DNA of 64,000 bases from Amphibalanus amphitrite (GCF_019059575.1 NW_024881531.1:1116001-1180000), one strand, 5' to 3'. Shown: positions 18,711-31,400, numbered from the stretch's first letter. The notes: a model not told the origin generated them from the sequence alone. A program made the numbers and translations.

Positions 18711-18826
18711 TGGCTAGACAGCTAGCCATCCAGTTAGGCAGCCAAACAGTCAGTCAGCCAGTTAGCCAGCCAGCCAGCAGGTCATCTCCGCCAGCCAGCC
18801 AAGCAGCCAGCTAGCCAGCCAGCGTG
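18711..18826. repeat. Degenerate (AGCC)n tract
   Basis: About 115 bases of AGCC/CAGC units with substitutions (AGCT, AGTC, AGTT), followed directly by a CpG-rich stretch to about 19080. Confidence 0.85.
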
Positions 18827-21800
18827 CAGTACCATGGGCGCATTACGCCACCGCCGAGCCGGTTTGGCTGAATCCAGGATGAAAGGAGTGTGCTCGGCCC
18901 ATGACCGCGCCGCCATTGTCACAGCCGCGCCGCGCCATGCCGCAGTTTCAAAACAAACGCTGTCGCAAGCGGCGTCATAATTCCGCGGCCGGTACCGTCG
19001 GCGTGACTGCGTGAATCAGATGAGGGCAGCCACCCGGAGCCGGCGGCCGGCCGCTGTCCGGCTAATCTGCATCAGTCAGCGTGGGATATAATACCGTCGA
19101 CTGGTGGTCAGAGCCGAGCACGGCCGCTCGTCACGCTCCGGTCCCGATATCGAGAGTGACTGGATACGAGCCAAATACTTCGGGACGTTTTGTACTTGTG
19201 AAATGAAGGGATCTTGGACGAGTTGCCCTTTTGACGGATAAGATAGCGCGAGGAGGGGAGATGGACAGGGAAAAAACGGCGGTACGGCTGCCGGGCAATT
19301 AGCTATCAGTGAAAAAAATAGGGGGAGATAAGCGTCGGTCACATCATTCCGCAACTGTTTCTGGTGTTCTTCCGGATCCTTGTAACTTATCAGCGCTTGT
19401 GGTCAGTCTTATATCTACTATGATACTAGTATCTGTTTTAAACGATAGCCAACATCCAAACATCTCATATTAATGTCATCATTTTCTCCATCCCAAAATA
19501 CTGAGATTCGGTAAAAACTAAGATTATCGGCAGCCAGATGCAAGAAGTTCTGCTAATTCAATAAACAGGCGTCGTTTTTAATTTCCTTGGCTTACGCACC
19601 ACACGTATTGGCACCGTTTTAGAGGAGGTCAATATTTTACCGCCTCTGCCAAGCGCTGACCGCCGGATTGATGATGGCTGGCGGTCGGGCCAATCTTCCC
19701 GCGGGCAACTAATGGTTCCTCTCCACCACCGCAGCAAGACGCTGAAAACAAAATTCCCAGCTGACGGGTGCGTTACGACACCTCTGAAGGCTGCTGGGGC
19801 AGGTGCCGGCAGCGGGGCGGCAGGGGGGCAGACGCGGACTGCAGAGGTAGGTACTAGGTATACCCCGCTCGGTGCAGCGTCTCACTCCACTCCAGGGTCG
19901 GACGTACGACGTTGCAAGTTCCGGCGGACGTCCGGTACTTAGCGATCGCCTGGGACAGCCAGGTTCGGAGACCGGTGGAGCTATCGATTTGAATCAAATT
20001 AGATCGGGTCGGAGACAAGCCGGGGCCAAAAACGTGCAGACGTTTGCGAAAATTAAGCGTGCAATGTGAATATGCTGGCTGTGATGAAATTCATTGAGAG
20101 ACACTGTTTGAGATATTTCATAACAACGGAAACGCCAGTAAAAATGAAATATTCAGAGACAAGGAAACCGCGACCTACTGCTCAGTGCGCAATAGGTATG
20201 TTATTCAAAGAGTGACAAATAAATATCTAGTATACACACTGTTTAAAGCTAAGCTACATTCATCATATTGCACTATGGACTGTTTAGATTCCAACATTTT
20301 CCACAAACAATTACTTTTTAAGTGAAAAGTTTCCGCAATGCTTTAGAAAATAATGCAATTAAATGCAGGTATATACAGTTTCAGCGTTATGAGTTACGAA
20401 ATATGTGTTTTACGGATCTAATAACGCCCGCCGTGGGCCGGCTCGGCGTGCGCGCCAGACACTGATAGACCAGCGTCGCAATAGCTCATCATCTGCGGCG
20501 TGCTCGGACGGCCGAGTACAGCGCGGAATTCCACCGAGGCCGTACAACACATGCGTAACTTGATCGACCCGCCGGTGACGAACGGCGGCCGACGCCGCAG
20601 CGGGGCGTCGTAGTTCATAGGTAGATTGTACTGGATATGGTCCAATACACATACCACAAGTGACAGCATGATTGCAGTGTAGCCCAATGGGTCCTATCCA
20701 GCCCGAAATACAGAAACGCCTGTCAAACTACTACAGTGGGATTCCATAACATTTGCTCGCCCGGTCAGTAATGTTTCTCACTCAGTGTGATCCTTGCATC
20801 GTTACCACTGCTAGGTCGTCCCCTGGGAGTCAAATGCCAAGCCCTGTTACCCCGAGGCGGAAGCAGCTCGGCCGCTGACCTTAGACGTGAATAGACGCCA
20901 CGGCGCGCCGACTGCAGAGTCGAATTCACAATCGGGCCGACGAAAATACCGCGCTATCTGCGTCGTTCCGGCCAGGCGATAGATCCGGTCCGGGGGTGGA
21001 AAACTTCCTTCCGGGCTAGTGAAGTCGGGGAGCGGCACTGCTCCACTCCCCAACTCCGGCTAGGTGTCCCAGTTTGGACTGCCCACACGGTTCTCACGCC
21101 CCGTCACGACACGGCAAAGTCCATGGTACTGTAAGGTCCGGTCTGTCTCGGCTCGGTTAGGCCGGGTCAAGATCGAAAGGAAGAATTTATTTGAGTTCTA
21201 GAATCTTGAAGATACGTCCCATGCAAAGCTAAAACATTTTGAGGACGGCTAACCGTTCCTTTGGTTGTTGAAGGATTCACTTACAGTAAGCCAATATTTC
21301 AATCAATGAAAAAGTACTCAGGCTGTAAGCGGCAGAGTGGAGCTACAATTTCACCGTCCATTTGGCGAATCGTGCACAGTTGCACCGATAATTGTCCAGA
21401 CCCGCTATCTATCATTTCCATCTTGATCAGTGTCCAGTCCACAACTTAATCCGGGAACCACTGGAGAAAATGCACGATCGTTCAATGAATCAAATCACAC
21501 GCCGCTCGCGAAAGTCAGCCAGCAGCGGGTGGACAGTGCGCGGGGCGAAATCGGCACCGTCCGGCCCGGCAAAGGGGTGTCGGCGGCGCGGCAGTCCAGG
21601 TCTGGGGCCGTTTCTTCACGGAACAAGACACCCGCACAGCTGCGGCTGCAGGCGGGAAAAAAAATCACAGAGAAATCAGAAAGGCGCACTGGGTATAGCG
21701 GGTGGGCGCTCAACGGATTATCGGCGGTGCTACAGCGCTGAATCGATCGAATAATTGGCTGACATACTGAAGATCGGCGTGAAACAGGTTCCAGCAGCTG

Positions 21801-22885
21801 CCAAGTCTTCAATTCAGCCGAACTGCTTCACTGTTTGATGACAGCCAATTACATGTAAAAGTGATAGATCTTATTGCGAGAAAGTTTTGCCACATCGTAT
21901 TCCACGTGTATGAGGACTGAAGAAATGAGGATTATAACGCTGCATTGATATATGCTGGATAATACACCTCTCTTGCTTCGATCTGCTACAGGTGTCTCTC
22001 CTCTCCAATTCGTGACATTAGACACAGTGGGCTAATTTAAGATACATACATAGGTACATAGGTACGGGATTAAACCTGGTGGAAGGCGCCTGACAGACTG
22101 CGTCGTCGGTACTAAATGTTTACTGTTTGTTCCTGGACGTACGGAGATGTCGCACAGATAGTCATACAACCCCGATGGAGCAATCTCTTCACACAAACCG
22201 AAAGTGAAAGGATTCGGACGCTTAAACCCAGAACAGGATTTTGTTGTCGTTTTGCAATACTAGAAGGAGGCTCTTCCTCCATAGACTCCCATTTACGGGC
22301 TGTGAGATTCGTAACCACGCCTTAGCCATCCGAATGACTAGTAAGATTAATTTACAACACGCTATGATCTTTGGATTAGCCATCTTGATCCTGGTGGTAA
22401 GTGCACTACGCGGTACGCTGAAGAGGCAATGTGAACATTACTATTGGAAATGAAACTGCAAGCAGACGTTACATCCCAACCTCTACCCAGTGCGTTAACT
22501 GAGAATCAGCATCGCTCTCGCTTTGTGTGTGCATGCTTGGCTGCTAATGCTACGATGACCAAGTGATACGAGCATTATCAGTCACGCTTTGGTAGCACCG
22601 AGCCCACAGACGAAACGAATCCATTTTTCCTTTATTAGAAAACTATTCCAGTTTTCTGCAACCCATTGTTTACTACTTGGATGGGTTTTGGGTAACGAAA
22701 CGTACATTGTACTTATGTGCCCTGTGCAGTCATATGAGCGTAGCTTCAATGCGGATGCCGAAAGACAAGCCGCCAAATTGCCCGATTTGGAATGAATGTG
22801 TCGTGAATGCAGATCAGAAAGTGATCATTACGTGATGTTCAAATGTACAGATTTGCTGCATAAAATGTGCTAATTGGCCATGCAT
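18827..22885. other. Intergenic with scattered CpG-rich patches
   Basis: CpG-rich patches at about 18840-19080, 19620-20000, 20400-20600 and 20840-21060; AT-rich elsewhere. I find no domain, signal peptide or convincing exon on either strand. Confidence 0.45.
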
Positions 22886-23777
22886 AACATAACATAACAT
22901 AACATAACATATATTTCCATGCAACAACAGGCCACATGGGCCCAACAAGGTTACATGCACATGTAAATCAACGCACATAAACTCACATGAATCAGACATA
23001 TCTCACATACATCGATAAACAATTTCCTTTCATTACATTTCATAAATATCCCGACACAAATAAAAAAGAAGAAAAAAAGAAGAAAAGTTTTAGATTTCAT
23101 TTCAAGTGTCAAAAACTAGACCACTTTCTGCAAAGAATAAATCAATTCCATTCTTGAATTGCTGGATGGAGGAACTATCGATAACCAAAGATGGTAAGCC
23201 ATTCCAAATATCTACGACCCTACTGGTGAAAAAAGACTGTCTTAAGCGCGTTCTTGTATACTTCTTTTTCAGTTTACATTTATGTCCCCTCGTAGAATGC
23301 GAATTTATTGTAAACATATTCTGAAAGTCAAGTTTGTCAATACCCTTGTAAATCTTGAACAGTTCGATTAAATCTCCTCTTACTCTCCGGTAATTTAGCG
23401 AGAACATGTTAAGTGACACAAGTCGATCTTTGTAACTCATTTGAGCTAAGCCCCGCACCATCCTAGTTGCCTTTCTCTGAACCCGTTCTAATAATGTTAC
23501 ATCTTTTTTAAAAGAAGAATGGCAAGCTTGTGCACAATATTCTAAATGTGGCCTAACATAGGCACAGTAAAGTCTCTTCATGACCTCCTTACTTTTATAA
23601 GTGACATTTCTGTTTATAATTCCCAACATCGTAAGGGCCTTTTTCCGTGCCTCCTGACAATGGCCGCATGGCGGCTAAATTTCAAATCATCTGTGATCAA
23701 AACCCCCAAATCTTTTTCTTCATGAACATTTTGAAGTGTCTCACCATTTATGTTATATAGATCAAGTTATGTTATAT
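22886..23777 (-). mobile_element. 3' part of a Jockey/CR1-like LINE: RT C-terminal region and tail
   Basis: Read on the minus strand, this is the region after the catalytic core of a non-LTR reverse transcriptase. It begins near 23750 with an INGETLQNVHEEKDLGV segment, loses frame once near 23665, then continues open for 175 codons to a stop at 23102. The frame contains a LYCAYVRPHLEYC segment, LLERVQRKATRMV, and a DIWNGLPSLV motif near the end, the usual order in Jockey/CR1-type proteins. Downstream come about 190 bases of untranslated sequence and a terminal pentanucleotide tail: five AACAT units on plus (22886-22910), i.e. ATGTT on the element strand. Short tandem tails are typical of such elements. 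It continues the RT fragment at 25128-25628, from which an insertion separates it. It is a pseudogene. Confidence 0.85.
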
Positions 23778-23784
23778 AGAAATT

Positions 23785-25127
23785 GTTGTGCCCCTGGGGT
23801 GGGGGGAGGTTTAGACAAACCTGCGTCCGCCTCACTTGCGGTTTATTCCCCCACACACACAACAGAAAAACACCTGGCACACATGGCACTATCTCGGCCA
23901 AGGTCAAGAACGGAAGAAGCTCTAGAGGTGACTCTCGACACCTCTTTGTCCTTACGACCCAAAACAGTTGACAATCATAAAGAGAGGGGGTGAACAGGTT
24001 ATGCGAAATAAAGGATCGAAACTGAACAAAGCCATTTCGAACCAAACATATTACTAGGGGAGAGTGGTGCAGGAGGCCCCCCCCCCTTAAGCTCAGTTAC
24101 TATTTTTAGACAATTGATAATATTTAAGCGCTAACGTGTGCATGCGCTGTGAGCATGCATCATTTTCCCATACATATTTGCATTCAAAATGAATCTAGGG
24201 GGTACACAAACCGTAAACTTTAACATTTTGGAAAAAGTTGCAAAAGGGCCTCTTACACTATGGGTATGGTAAGACGCCCCCCCCTCGGGCGTTTTAAAAG
24301 TCAAGTCGACTTGTAAAAGACGCTTTGCGAACACAGCTGCAAGGCCTTTTATTTCGAAAAGCTAAGCAAATACGGTGTTATCGAAACCAATAACACTTCC
24401 AAAGCGCTCGAACAATGCGAAAACTAGCACAACCAAACGCTGATGACCAACGAAAATTGTACCTATAACCTCTAAGAAAAGAAACAGAAAAAAGAAACAA
24501 AAACAAACTCCTTGAAAAAAGAATGCCACGCCTGCCGCAGGTGCAGGCGTTTTAGCATCGGGGGCGTTTTTTTATCGGGGGGCGTTTTATCATCCTCGAA
24601 GGGAGGGCCTCTTAAAAAAATACAGTGTTTTAACGTCCACAATATTTATGGTTTATGAGACATTTGCAGCGCACCAGAACATGGTCTTTTCTGAAGCTAA
24701 CATGTGACAATTTCGATGAGAAAAGATTGCATTTGATAGCCATTGTTTTTTTTCAGATATATAAGGGTGATAAAGATGCATATATCTAGCAAGTAAAGGG
24801 GCAAAAACAGAAACAGGCTTACCAAAAGTCGCTGCGACGCACCTGATACCTCAGGTTTCGTGAGTTGTTGTTTCAAGAGGGCTTCTGCTTTACAAGAACA
24901 TTAAAAAATAAATAACATTATTGGTTTGGTAAAAAAAGCGATGGGGCCTCTTACCGACCCTGGGCGTCTTACACGGATCTCCCCTAACTAAGTGTCGATC
25001 GTAATATCAAATCATAATCACCGCAACGACCAACACTATCAACAAAGGCGTAAAACTCAAACGATAATTGCGCGTCCGCGCCAATCAGCTGCGCGGTCAG
25101 CGCCAGTAAATTAGTTCTCGCCACAAC
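23785..25127. mobile_element. Insertion splitting the LINE, probable non-autonomous DNA element
   Basis: This segment interrupts the LINE between FNIE, just past the FADD core, and the following INGE segment. It is flanked by an exact 7-base direct repeat, AGAAATT, at 23778-23784 and 25128-25134. Its ends are inverted (GTTGTG at left, CACAAC at right). About 280 bases on the left and 140 on the right belong to this element; the middle is a second TIR element. The short imperfect TIR and 7-base duplication suggest a cut-and-paste transposon of unassigned superfamily. No transposase is present. Confidence 0.6.
24056..24985. mobile_element. Nested TIR element with AGGGGAGA ends
   Basis: It starts AGGGGAGAGTGG and ends in the inverted ATCTCCCCT. 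Just inside the ends are GGCCTCTTAC/GGGCGTCTTAC-type motifs, and further copies occur inside (near 24247, 24270, 24560, 24602 and 24950). It is a diverged relative of the element at 37353-38564. Flanks TACT and AACT may be a decayed 4-base target duplication. No protein is encoded. Confidence 0.65.
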
Positions 25128-25628
25128 AGAAATTTTCTATATTAAATTCCATCTGCCATTCTTGAGTCCAATCATGAAGAGTATTCAAATCTAATTGTAG
25201 TGCTTTCTTGTCGTTTTCGGAAGTAATTTCCCTAGCTAATTTAATGTCATCGGCAAACTTCCAAAGTTTGCTCGTTAGCTTCGAGTCTATCAAATTTACA
25301 AAAATGATAAACAATAAAGGGGCTAGGACCGTACCCTGAGGTACACCACTTCTAACATCCTTCCAATCCGCTTCATGTCCGTTAAGTATTACTCTCTGTT
25401 TACGTGCTAATAACCAGCTCTCAATCCAGTTGAGTAAAGCCCCGCTAAGTCCATGAATTTCTAATGATGTTAGTAATCTTCTATGGGGAACTTTATCAAA
25501 AGCCTTACAAAAATATAAATAGACTACTGATACATTTTTACCTCTATCTACAAGGTCTGTTACATGCTCAAGGAAATCTAATAAATTTGTCAAACATGAA
25601 CGACCACTTCTAAACCCGTGTTGAGATG
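25128..25628 (-). mobile_element. 5'-truncated RT core of the same LINE, inactivated
   Basis: On the minus strand this encodes the catalytic half of a Jockey/CR1-like reverse transcriptase. SQHGFRSGRSC is followed by a motif A reading YLYFCKAFDKV, SGVPQGTVLAPLLF, the intact FADD of motif C, and EWQMEFNIE. In this family motif A normally reads YLDF; here the catalytic aspartate is replaced by tyrosine, so this copy cannot polymerise. The 5' end stops at a GCAAACA-rich microsatellite with no endonuclease domain visible upstream. The next protein segment lies at 23.75 kb on the far side of the insertion. Confidence 0.88.
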
Positions 25629-25631
25629 GCA

Positions 25632-25716
25632 ACAGAATAAGCAAACACATAAGCAAACATAAAAGCAAACATAATAACATAAGCAAACATAATAAGCAAA
25701 CATGCATAAGCAAACA
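25632..25716. repeat. (GCAAACATAA)n-type microsatellite
   Basis: About six GCAAACA cores separated by 3-6 A/T-rich bases. It abuts the truncated 5' end of the LINE fragment and is read through as Leu/Cys-rich sequence in the same frame. Confidence 0.85.
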
Positions 25717-26275
25717 CCTTAAAAGGTTCCACTGATAGTTCTTCTCTCTCACCGAATGAAGGCAGACCATATAGCAAAGCTTTGGCCGGAAAAGGTCAAC
25801 GAATGAACTTAACGAAGGGTAGGTAAGTGAACAAAAATAGCTGATCATTAATTTGCTTACTTACATATGTATGCGAATTAAGTCTACGTCGATAAATTTT
25901 GTGCCCTTTGTTCTTCATCAACAGCATCGATGACATTTCTGTAGCATACATTTCATTAACGAAGCCCCAAAAGGTGAACTCCAAACCAAATTTCATTTAA
26001 GTTGCATGTGATGATTTAAAAATATTCTCTATGACCTTCGTCCTTAGCTTGCAAATGAACTGGTAAAGAAGAGTATTTTTCTTTCACATTTAAGCGCAGA
26101 ATGTTCAGACAAACATGCACATAGTTCAACCAGCTAAGTTTCTGTTTATGTAGGGTCCAGTCAGAAACAGTTGGGCTTCCATTTAGTCTGGGTGCAGCAG
26201 TCAAGTTTACGTAGACTTAAGTCCACCATTATTCTCCATCATGCTTTGAAATTGAATTGTGTCTTTGTGTCTGGC
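25717..26275. other. Intergenic, no gene recognised
   Basis: AT-rich unique sequence. The minus-strand open frames here have no recognisable domain. Confidence 0.5.
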
Positions 26276-26288
26276 AAAAACTACTCTT

Positions 26289-26512
26289 TTTTTTAGTGAT
26301 GATGAAATAGCCTTTGCTCATACTTAATCGAAAAATGACGAAAAAACAAAAAATATATATTTTTTATATATTTTTTATATATTTTTTTTTATATTTTATA
26401 TATTTTTTGTTTTTTCGTCATTTTTCGATTAAGTATGAGCAAAGGCTATTTCATCATCACTAAAACTATAATACTAACAATGCTCATCACAGCCATCAAC
26501 CATATATGTTCT
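26289..26512 (-). mobile_element. Retroposed palindrome with A-tail and 13-bp target duplication
   Basis: Arms at 26291-26359 and about 26397-26465 are perfect reverse complements over roughly 69 bases around an AT-rich loop of about 37. The segment is bounded by an exact 13-base direct repeat (AAAAACTACTCTT at 26276-26288 and 26513-26525). Read on minus it starts with about 47 unique bases, then the palindrome, then an A-run directly before the second duplication copy. That order fits target-primed reverse transcription by a LINE, perhaps with an inversion during integration. No coding content. Confidence 0.65.
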
Positions 26513-26525
26513 AAAAACTACTCTT

Positions 26526-27779
26526 CACTATAGCTGCAGACGCATTGGAGCGCTGTGGGCTGCAACTTTCGCCTGACACCACAATAAATGGGATGTCTTC
26601 TTCCTTACAAACCTCTCCTCCTAACTGCCCCTTCTCGATACAGCTCGACCAACATATATCAGCGCACGGATGACCCGCGAGTCGAGCGGCCTTTACCTCG
26701 CGCGACCTCCACGGCACGGTACAGGAATGTGGCCCGAGGCGGCAGGTCCGGCGTCTCTCTGGCTGAGTCCTGTGATTCAGGTGATTCCACGCGGCTGGGA
26801 CCGGGTCAGACGGCACGTGTCAGGGGGTTGGTATGTCTGATTCATGGAGACATAGAGCCACGTGCATGCTATAAGGCTGGTTCTCGAGGGACACGGTGCA
26901 GGCTCGAGCGATCCAGGAGGCAGGTCGGGGTTGAGCCAGACGGTCAGGGATGGAAACTATACCACACACGTTTGGGCTTCTAGCGGTTCAACGTCCATTG
27001 GACCTTGTCCAGTGTTCGTGGAGCTCAACCAGCCCCCTCGTTAGCGGGTGTCGTTTTCCCACCCTCTTCAAAAACAGCTGCTCCCGGGTGATAAGCGTCC
27101 CCTCTTTTCCCTCCGACGGCGGCGACGGCGGAGGGAGAGAGGATCTTATCAGCTCCCAGACACGTACCGTGGGGCCTGCTGGCGTTATCTAAGGAGGGGG
27201 GGGAGGGGGTACATCGGCTGGACAGAGCGGACAGCTCTCTTTCCGGGAAATTTGGCGATAGATGCATACAACGGAGACGTGGAAGACGCTCAGGCCCTCG
27301 TTAGGGAAGAATCACACTGGGGTGGTGTGGGCAGATATGGGGAAAACCGCTTCCTGAACAAATGCCTACGTCGGTTGGTTATCTGCGGTGTTCGGTGTTT
27401 TCAACGATATCGTGTGTCAATATGGACATTTTCCGGCAGAGGAGCCAGATAGATATATGAACAACGTGTATGAAAACCTAGCATTCGTGACATCATGCGT
27501 CGCCTAGAAATACCCTATTGATAACGTCCACAGTTCCGCACACAACGAACTTCTTGCACTTGGTACAGTTAGTGCTGAGTAACACAAACAATGCGGCACT
27601 TTGCGACTGAATCGACCGGCCCTCTGCACTCGGGAGTTAAAACTTTATCCCCGCTTCTCTGACTCAGTCGTTCATCCAACTCCTCAGCAGGCGTTTCTTC
27701 TGCAAGTTCAACGCATTATCACCATTGCGGTCACGTAGATTGAATCAGCCAAGACGCAGTTACACGCACCGCGTTTCAA
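26526..27779. other. Intergenic, G+C-rich, no gene recognised
   Basis: G+C-rich between about 26640 and 27310 with several overlapping frames on both strands, none resembling a known domain. AT-rich afterwards. Confidence 0.4.
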
Positions 27780-28470
27780 AGTGTGTCGGCTCTGCCGGGC
27801 GGGCCGCGGCCGGTAGGGTGGGCGGCCTTGGGAGGTCGATCAGCTGTTCATGGAATACCCCCGCGCGCCGATGACGTCACCGAACTAGGTCGATCCGGCT
27901 CCGGCCGGAAATGGTGCATTGATGACGTCACGACCGGTACGGCGGCTGACGGGGCGGCTGGGTCAGCTGGGTGAGGAGCTCGGGTGACCCAGACACTGGA
28001 CCCCCGGTGTGGGGAGGGGGTCTGTTGTCACGGAGGTACAGCTGACAGCTGCAATAAACTTCGGAGCTAGTGCATGGGAGCTTAATCCGGCGCGGTGTGA
28101 GGAAGAAAATGTTATTACAAGCTGATGAAGAAAGAAGCGTGGAAGTACGGCGGACTTAAATTGGATAAACAGATAAAGAGATAAATAAAAAACTGCCCTT
28201 TGGTAGAGTTTCAGAATATTACAAATCGCAAATCTCTCAGCGTATCCACTGCCGCTTTCCGTCGTCGTCCATATGAAACTCATCCCCCTGTTCTGTGTGC
28301 CGTGTAAACAGAAAGGGGCCGGTGGCCGCGAGCAGTCCGGAAGGGCACTCGGGCGGTCAGAGCCAGTGGGAAGTTGGCAGCCGACGCGCTGTTTGCTGCC
28401 GCTCAGACGTCGCGGGGGTCGTTCCCCCGGCGAGGTCACGACCGCTGCCCCTCCCCGCTGCAGACGGATC
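27780..28470 (+). other. CpG-rich island with two CREs and a donor-like end
   Basis: CpG-rich at both ends (27780-28020 and 28290-28470). The left part holds two full cAMP-response elements. The right part ends TTTAGG followed by GTGAGT (near 28469), a good splice-donor match on plus. This could be a promoter with one or more non-coding exons, but no coding exon is recognised downstream. Confidence 0.3.
27872..27930. promoter_or_regulatory. Pair of full palindromic CREs
   Basis: TGACGTCA at 27872-27879 and 27923-27930, both within the longer shared string GATGACGTCAC. A CCGGAAAT ETS-like site lies between them. The palindromic octamer is the classical CREB/ATF site. Confidence 0.5.
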
Positions 28471-31400
28471 GATTTAGGGTGAGTCAGCACGGCTAACAAC
28501 GCTGACCGCTAAACGGTCGGCTATTTACGAGAATATGACAGGTGGGAGGTGACGGTTCTTTGAAATGTCGGTCATGGCCAATATGAAAGAAGCACTGGAA
28601 CAAAAAAGCAATCCTATAAGGCAACGGGATAACCAATAAAACTGATCATCAGGTCGCACTGTTAATCGGTCTATTTGCGATTCCTTTAGAGTCCAATGCT
28701 TAAAAATGTCAATCGGGTACTAAGCTCAATTACTCTGCCTCGTGAGCTTGAAGAATCCCGGAGAAACTGAGCGTGAAATACCGCCCAGACTTTCATCTCG
28801 GAGTTTCCGTCTGCCTGCCAGCTGTCTACTTCGCTCAACTGCACGCACACGCACACACACACGCACACAGGCCGTGCAGTGAACTGGCTGGAGTTCAGTG
28901 CAGAGCTGCGTTGGAGCGGCTGTCAGCTCCCCGCGACTGCAGCGGCCGCTCGCCGCAGGGGTCACCGGTAGAGGGCGCCGGGGGGGGGGGGGGGTCCAGA
29001 CAGGAGGGGTGAGGGGATGTTCGATGGGTGTGGAAGGATTGACTGGTGAGCACGGAGTAGCGGGTGATCAGTTCCGCCATGGTGACTGTATGCTTTTGCG
29101 GTAAGCAGGCAATCGTAGGTGAGCGGTAATACATCTTTCATTGGCCTTTCGGATAAATCAAACATGCGCAGGTAAGCAAATAAATAAATGAATAGATAGA
29201 TGTCTATAAAATACCTGAATATGCATTTATTACATAGTCACAGCGAACAACAAAGGGTGTATTATATCAAGTTTTTAAATTCACTTACGGCAAAAACAAA
29301 ATAATAAAAGTTAAAGCTAAAAGTTCAACGACTTTAAACAGCAGGTAGGTATGTACGTAGGTACCTACCTATGGGCAGTATAGGCAATTTTACTTACATC
29401 GCCTTCTCAAACATTCAATGGAACGGGCTTTAGCCTCCAGCATCTGCATTTAATAGTATTTTCCTTTAATGCTTGCACACAATCTTGAGCTTCAGTCCTT
29501 TGAGATGTGATGTCACGACAGAAGCTTGCAGCACGCTTTTGTTCACATATGCAACACTGAACAGTGAGGACTTAACTTGAGTCCAATGTCAAGGTAATCA
29601 AACTTGTTTCAGTTTCTGAGATGATCGTTCCGGCCCGCAATGGTATGGTAACTAGCCTTTCAGTGTTTAGAGCGCAGAAAGTAGGTGCAGGTGCAAGGTA
29701 TGGCTGTTGACTCCTCTTCAGTCCAGCACATCATCCAACTTTAAGACGTGTTATTTGTTAGCGTCGTGTCGGTTGTTCCCAGGCGGCGTCGATTGCTCCA
29801 AGACTGAATATAACCGGAGGAGACCACCTCGTAGCCGAAGTAAAATGTTTGGTTCACTAGCCTTGCCCACGGGTCAAGTGATTTGCGCCGGCATAATAAG
29901 CTGTTGATGTTTGGTAGTCTTGATGGAATTGAAGTGGCAGACATTTGAAATCATCTTTACCAGCAATCACTAAACATAACTAAACAAAAGACGCGAAAAG
30001 TGTGCGACAGAGTAGCATATGAACTAAAAAAAAGTCGAAGATGATGAAATCCGAACGACTCACTTATATGATCGGTCATAGTACCAAATAGCAAGAAAAA
30101 AATGCGTGCCGGCTTCATGCTTATACCGCAAAAAAAGAAACCATGGATCTGCAAAAGACATTATCTGCATCGACTAGGTTTATGGCGCCCATTTCATCCA
30201 AGTGTGTTGGGGTTGTGATCGGCAGAGATCGGCCTCAAATCCAACTCACTCAATACTAAAAACGTCGCATAGTACAATGCCTTCCATCTCAATGGCTGAA
30301 AGCGATTCAGCTTTAAAATTCATCATGTCGATGGTCTCGATAGTAGATTTGAATTACTTGTGGAGAGAAACTCGCACCAAGTTAGGTACACAAGAAAATT
30401 AAATATCACTTTTTTCTCCATACTATTCCGAATCCGAGAAAGGTCAGGAGTGTTGGGTGTAGGCGTTCCTGACGGGATCCAGTCCATTCAGGATCATCTA
30501 GGCAAGTACGGGACAGGACGGCAGACTGGACAGGATCGGTAAGTGAGGAGAATCATCCTCAGAGCAGGATCATGGCTTTGAGTTTTGACAGTTGAATTAT
30601 CAATCCCTTTATAAGCTATTATATACGGCCTTGGATCTTGGTATGAGAAGATCATTGTGACATTGTCGATACAGGATAGCCCAGTAGAGACGAAACGGGA
30701 TTTGTTTTCATTGCGTTTTCATTGTGTTCTCATTGCTTGTGCTATGGCTGCCGCAGTGGTCGATAAAACTTCCAACGTGCCAACGCTCGTTGGAGCAAGA
30801 TATAAGCAATACTTGGAAGAGCTGGAGACAGTCCGCCCGTCTACATGGATGCTTCCTTACGCCTAAAGTACAGCATTGACTTATGACTTACTAATCGTCC
30901 GGTGCTGTTATCGGCTGCTCGGTACCGCGTGTATGTTCCCTCATTCACTCCTGGTCACCCTTCGGTCACCCCTCGCTGGGTCGGGCCAGTCGGCTATTTT
31001 TATCCTCTTTCCGGCTAGGCCACCCGCTGAGCTCCCGCCGTGCCACGCCGTCTGCGAGGGATCTGACCCTTCTGCCGGCAGAGGTTTCTCCAGGTGTCTC
31101 CAAGGAGCCATCGTAGCGCTAAGGGTGTGCTCCGCATACACATATATTGATTTTCGCCCTTACTAGCAGGGCCGCTGGCACGCGTTGGCAGCGCCCTGCG
31201 GGCATTTTTTCGCTTAGGGTCATTTTGTGGTGAGGAGGATCAGAAAATCACCCTTCCAACTTTCTCCAGGCCTGGGTGTTTTATCGAGCGCGCCTGAAAA
31301 CGCACAGTGGACCGAAATCACACTTCGATTGCGTTACTTCGTATTAGGTAATACGATAAAAAGTCCGCTCTTTTCTCAATCAATAAGGACAAGTGCGTTA

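Noticed and set aside
22886-22910. AACAT pentanucleotide as an independent microsatellite or telomere-like repeat
   Set aside because: Its position at the end of the LINE 3' region makes it the element's own tail.
30657-30866. Frame with MAAAVVDKTSNVPTLVG and a helical stretch
   Set aside because: Short, no known domain and no convincing splice sites; left uncalled.
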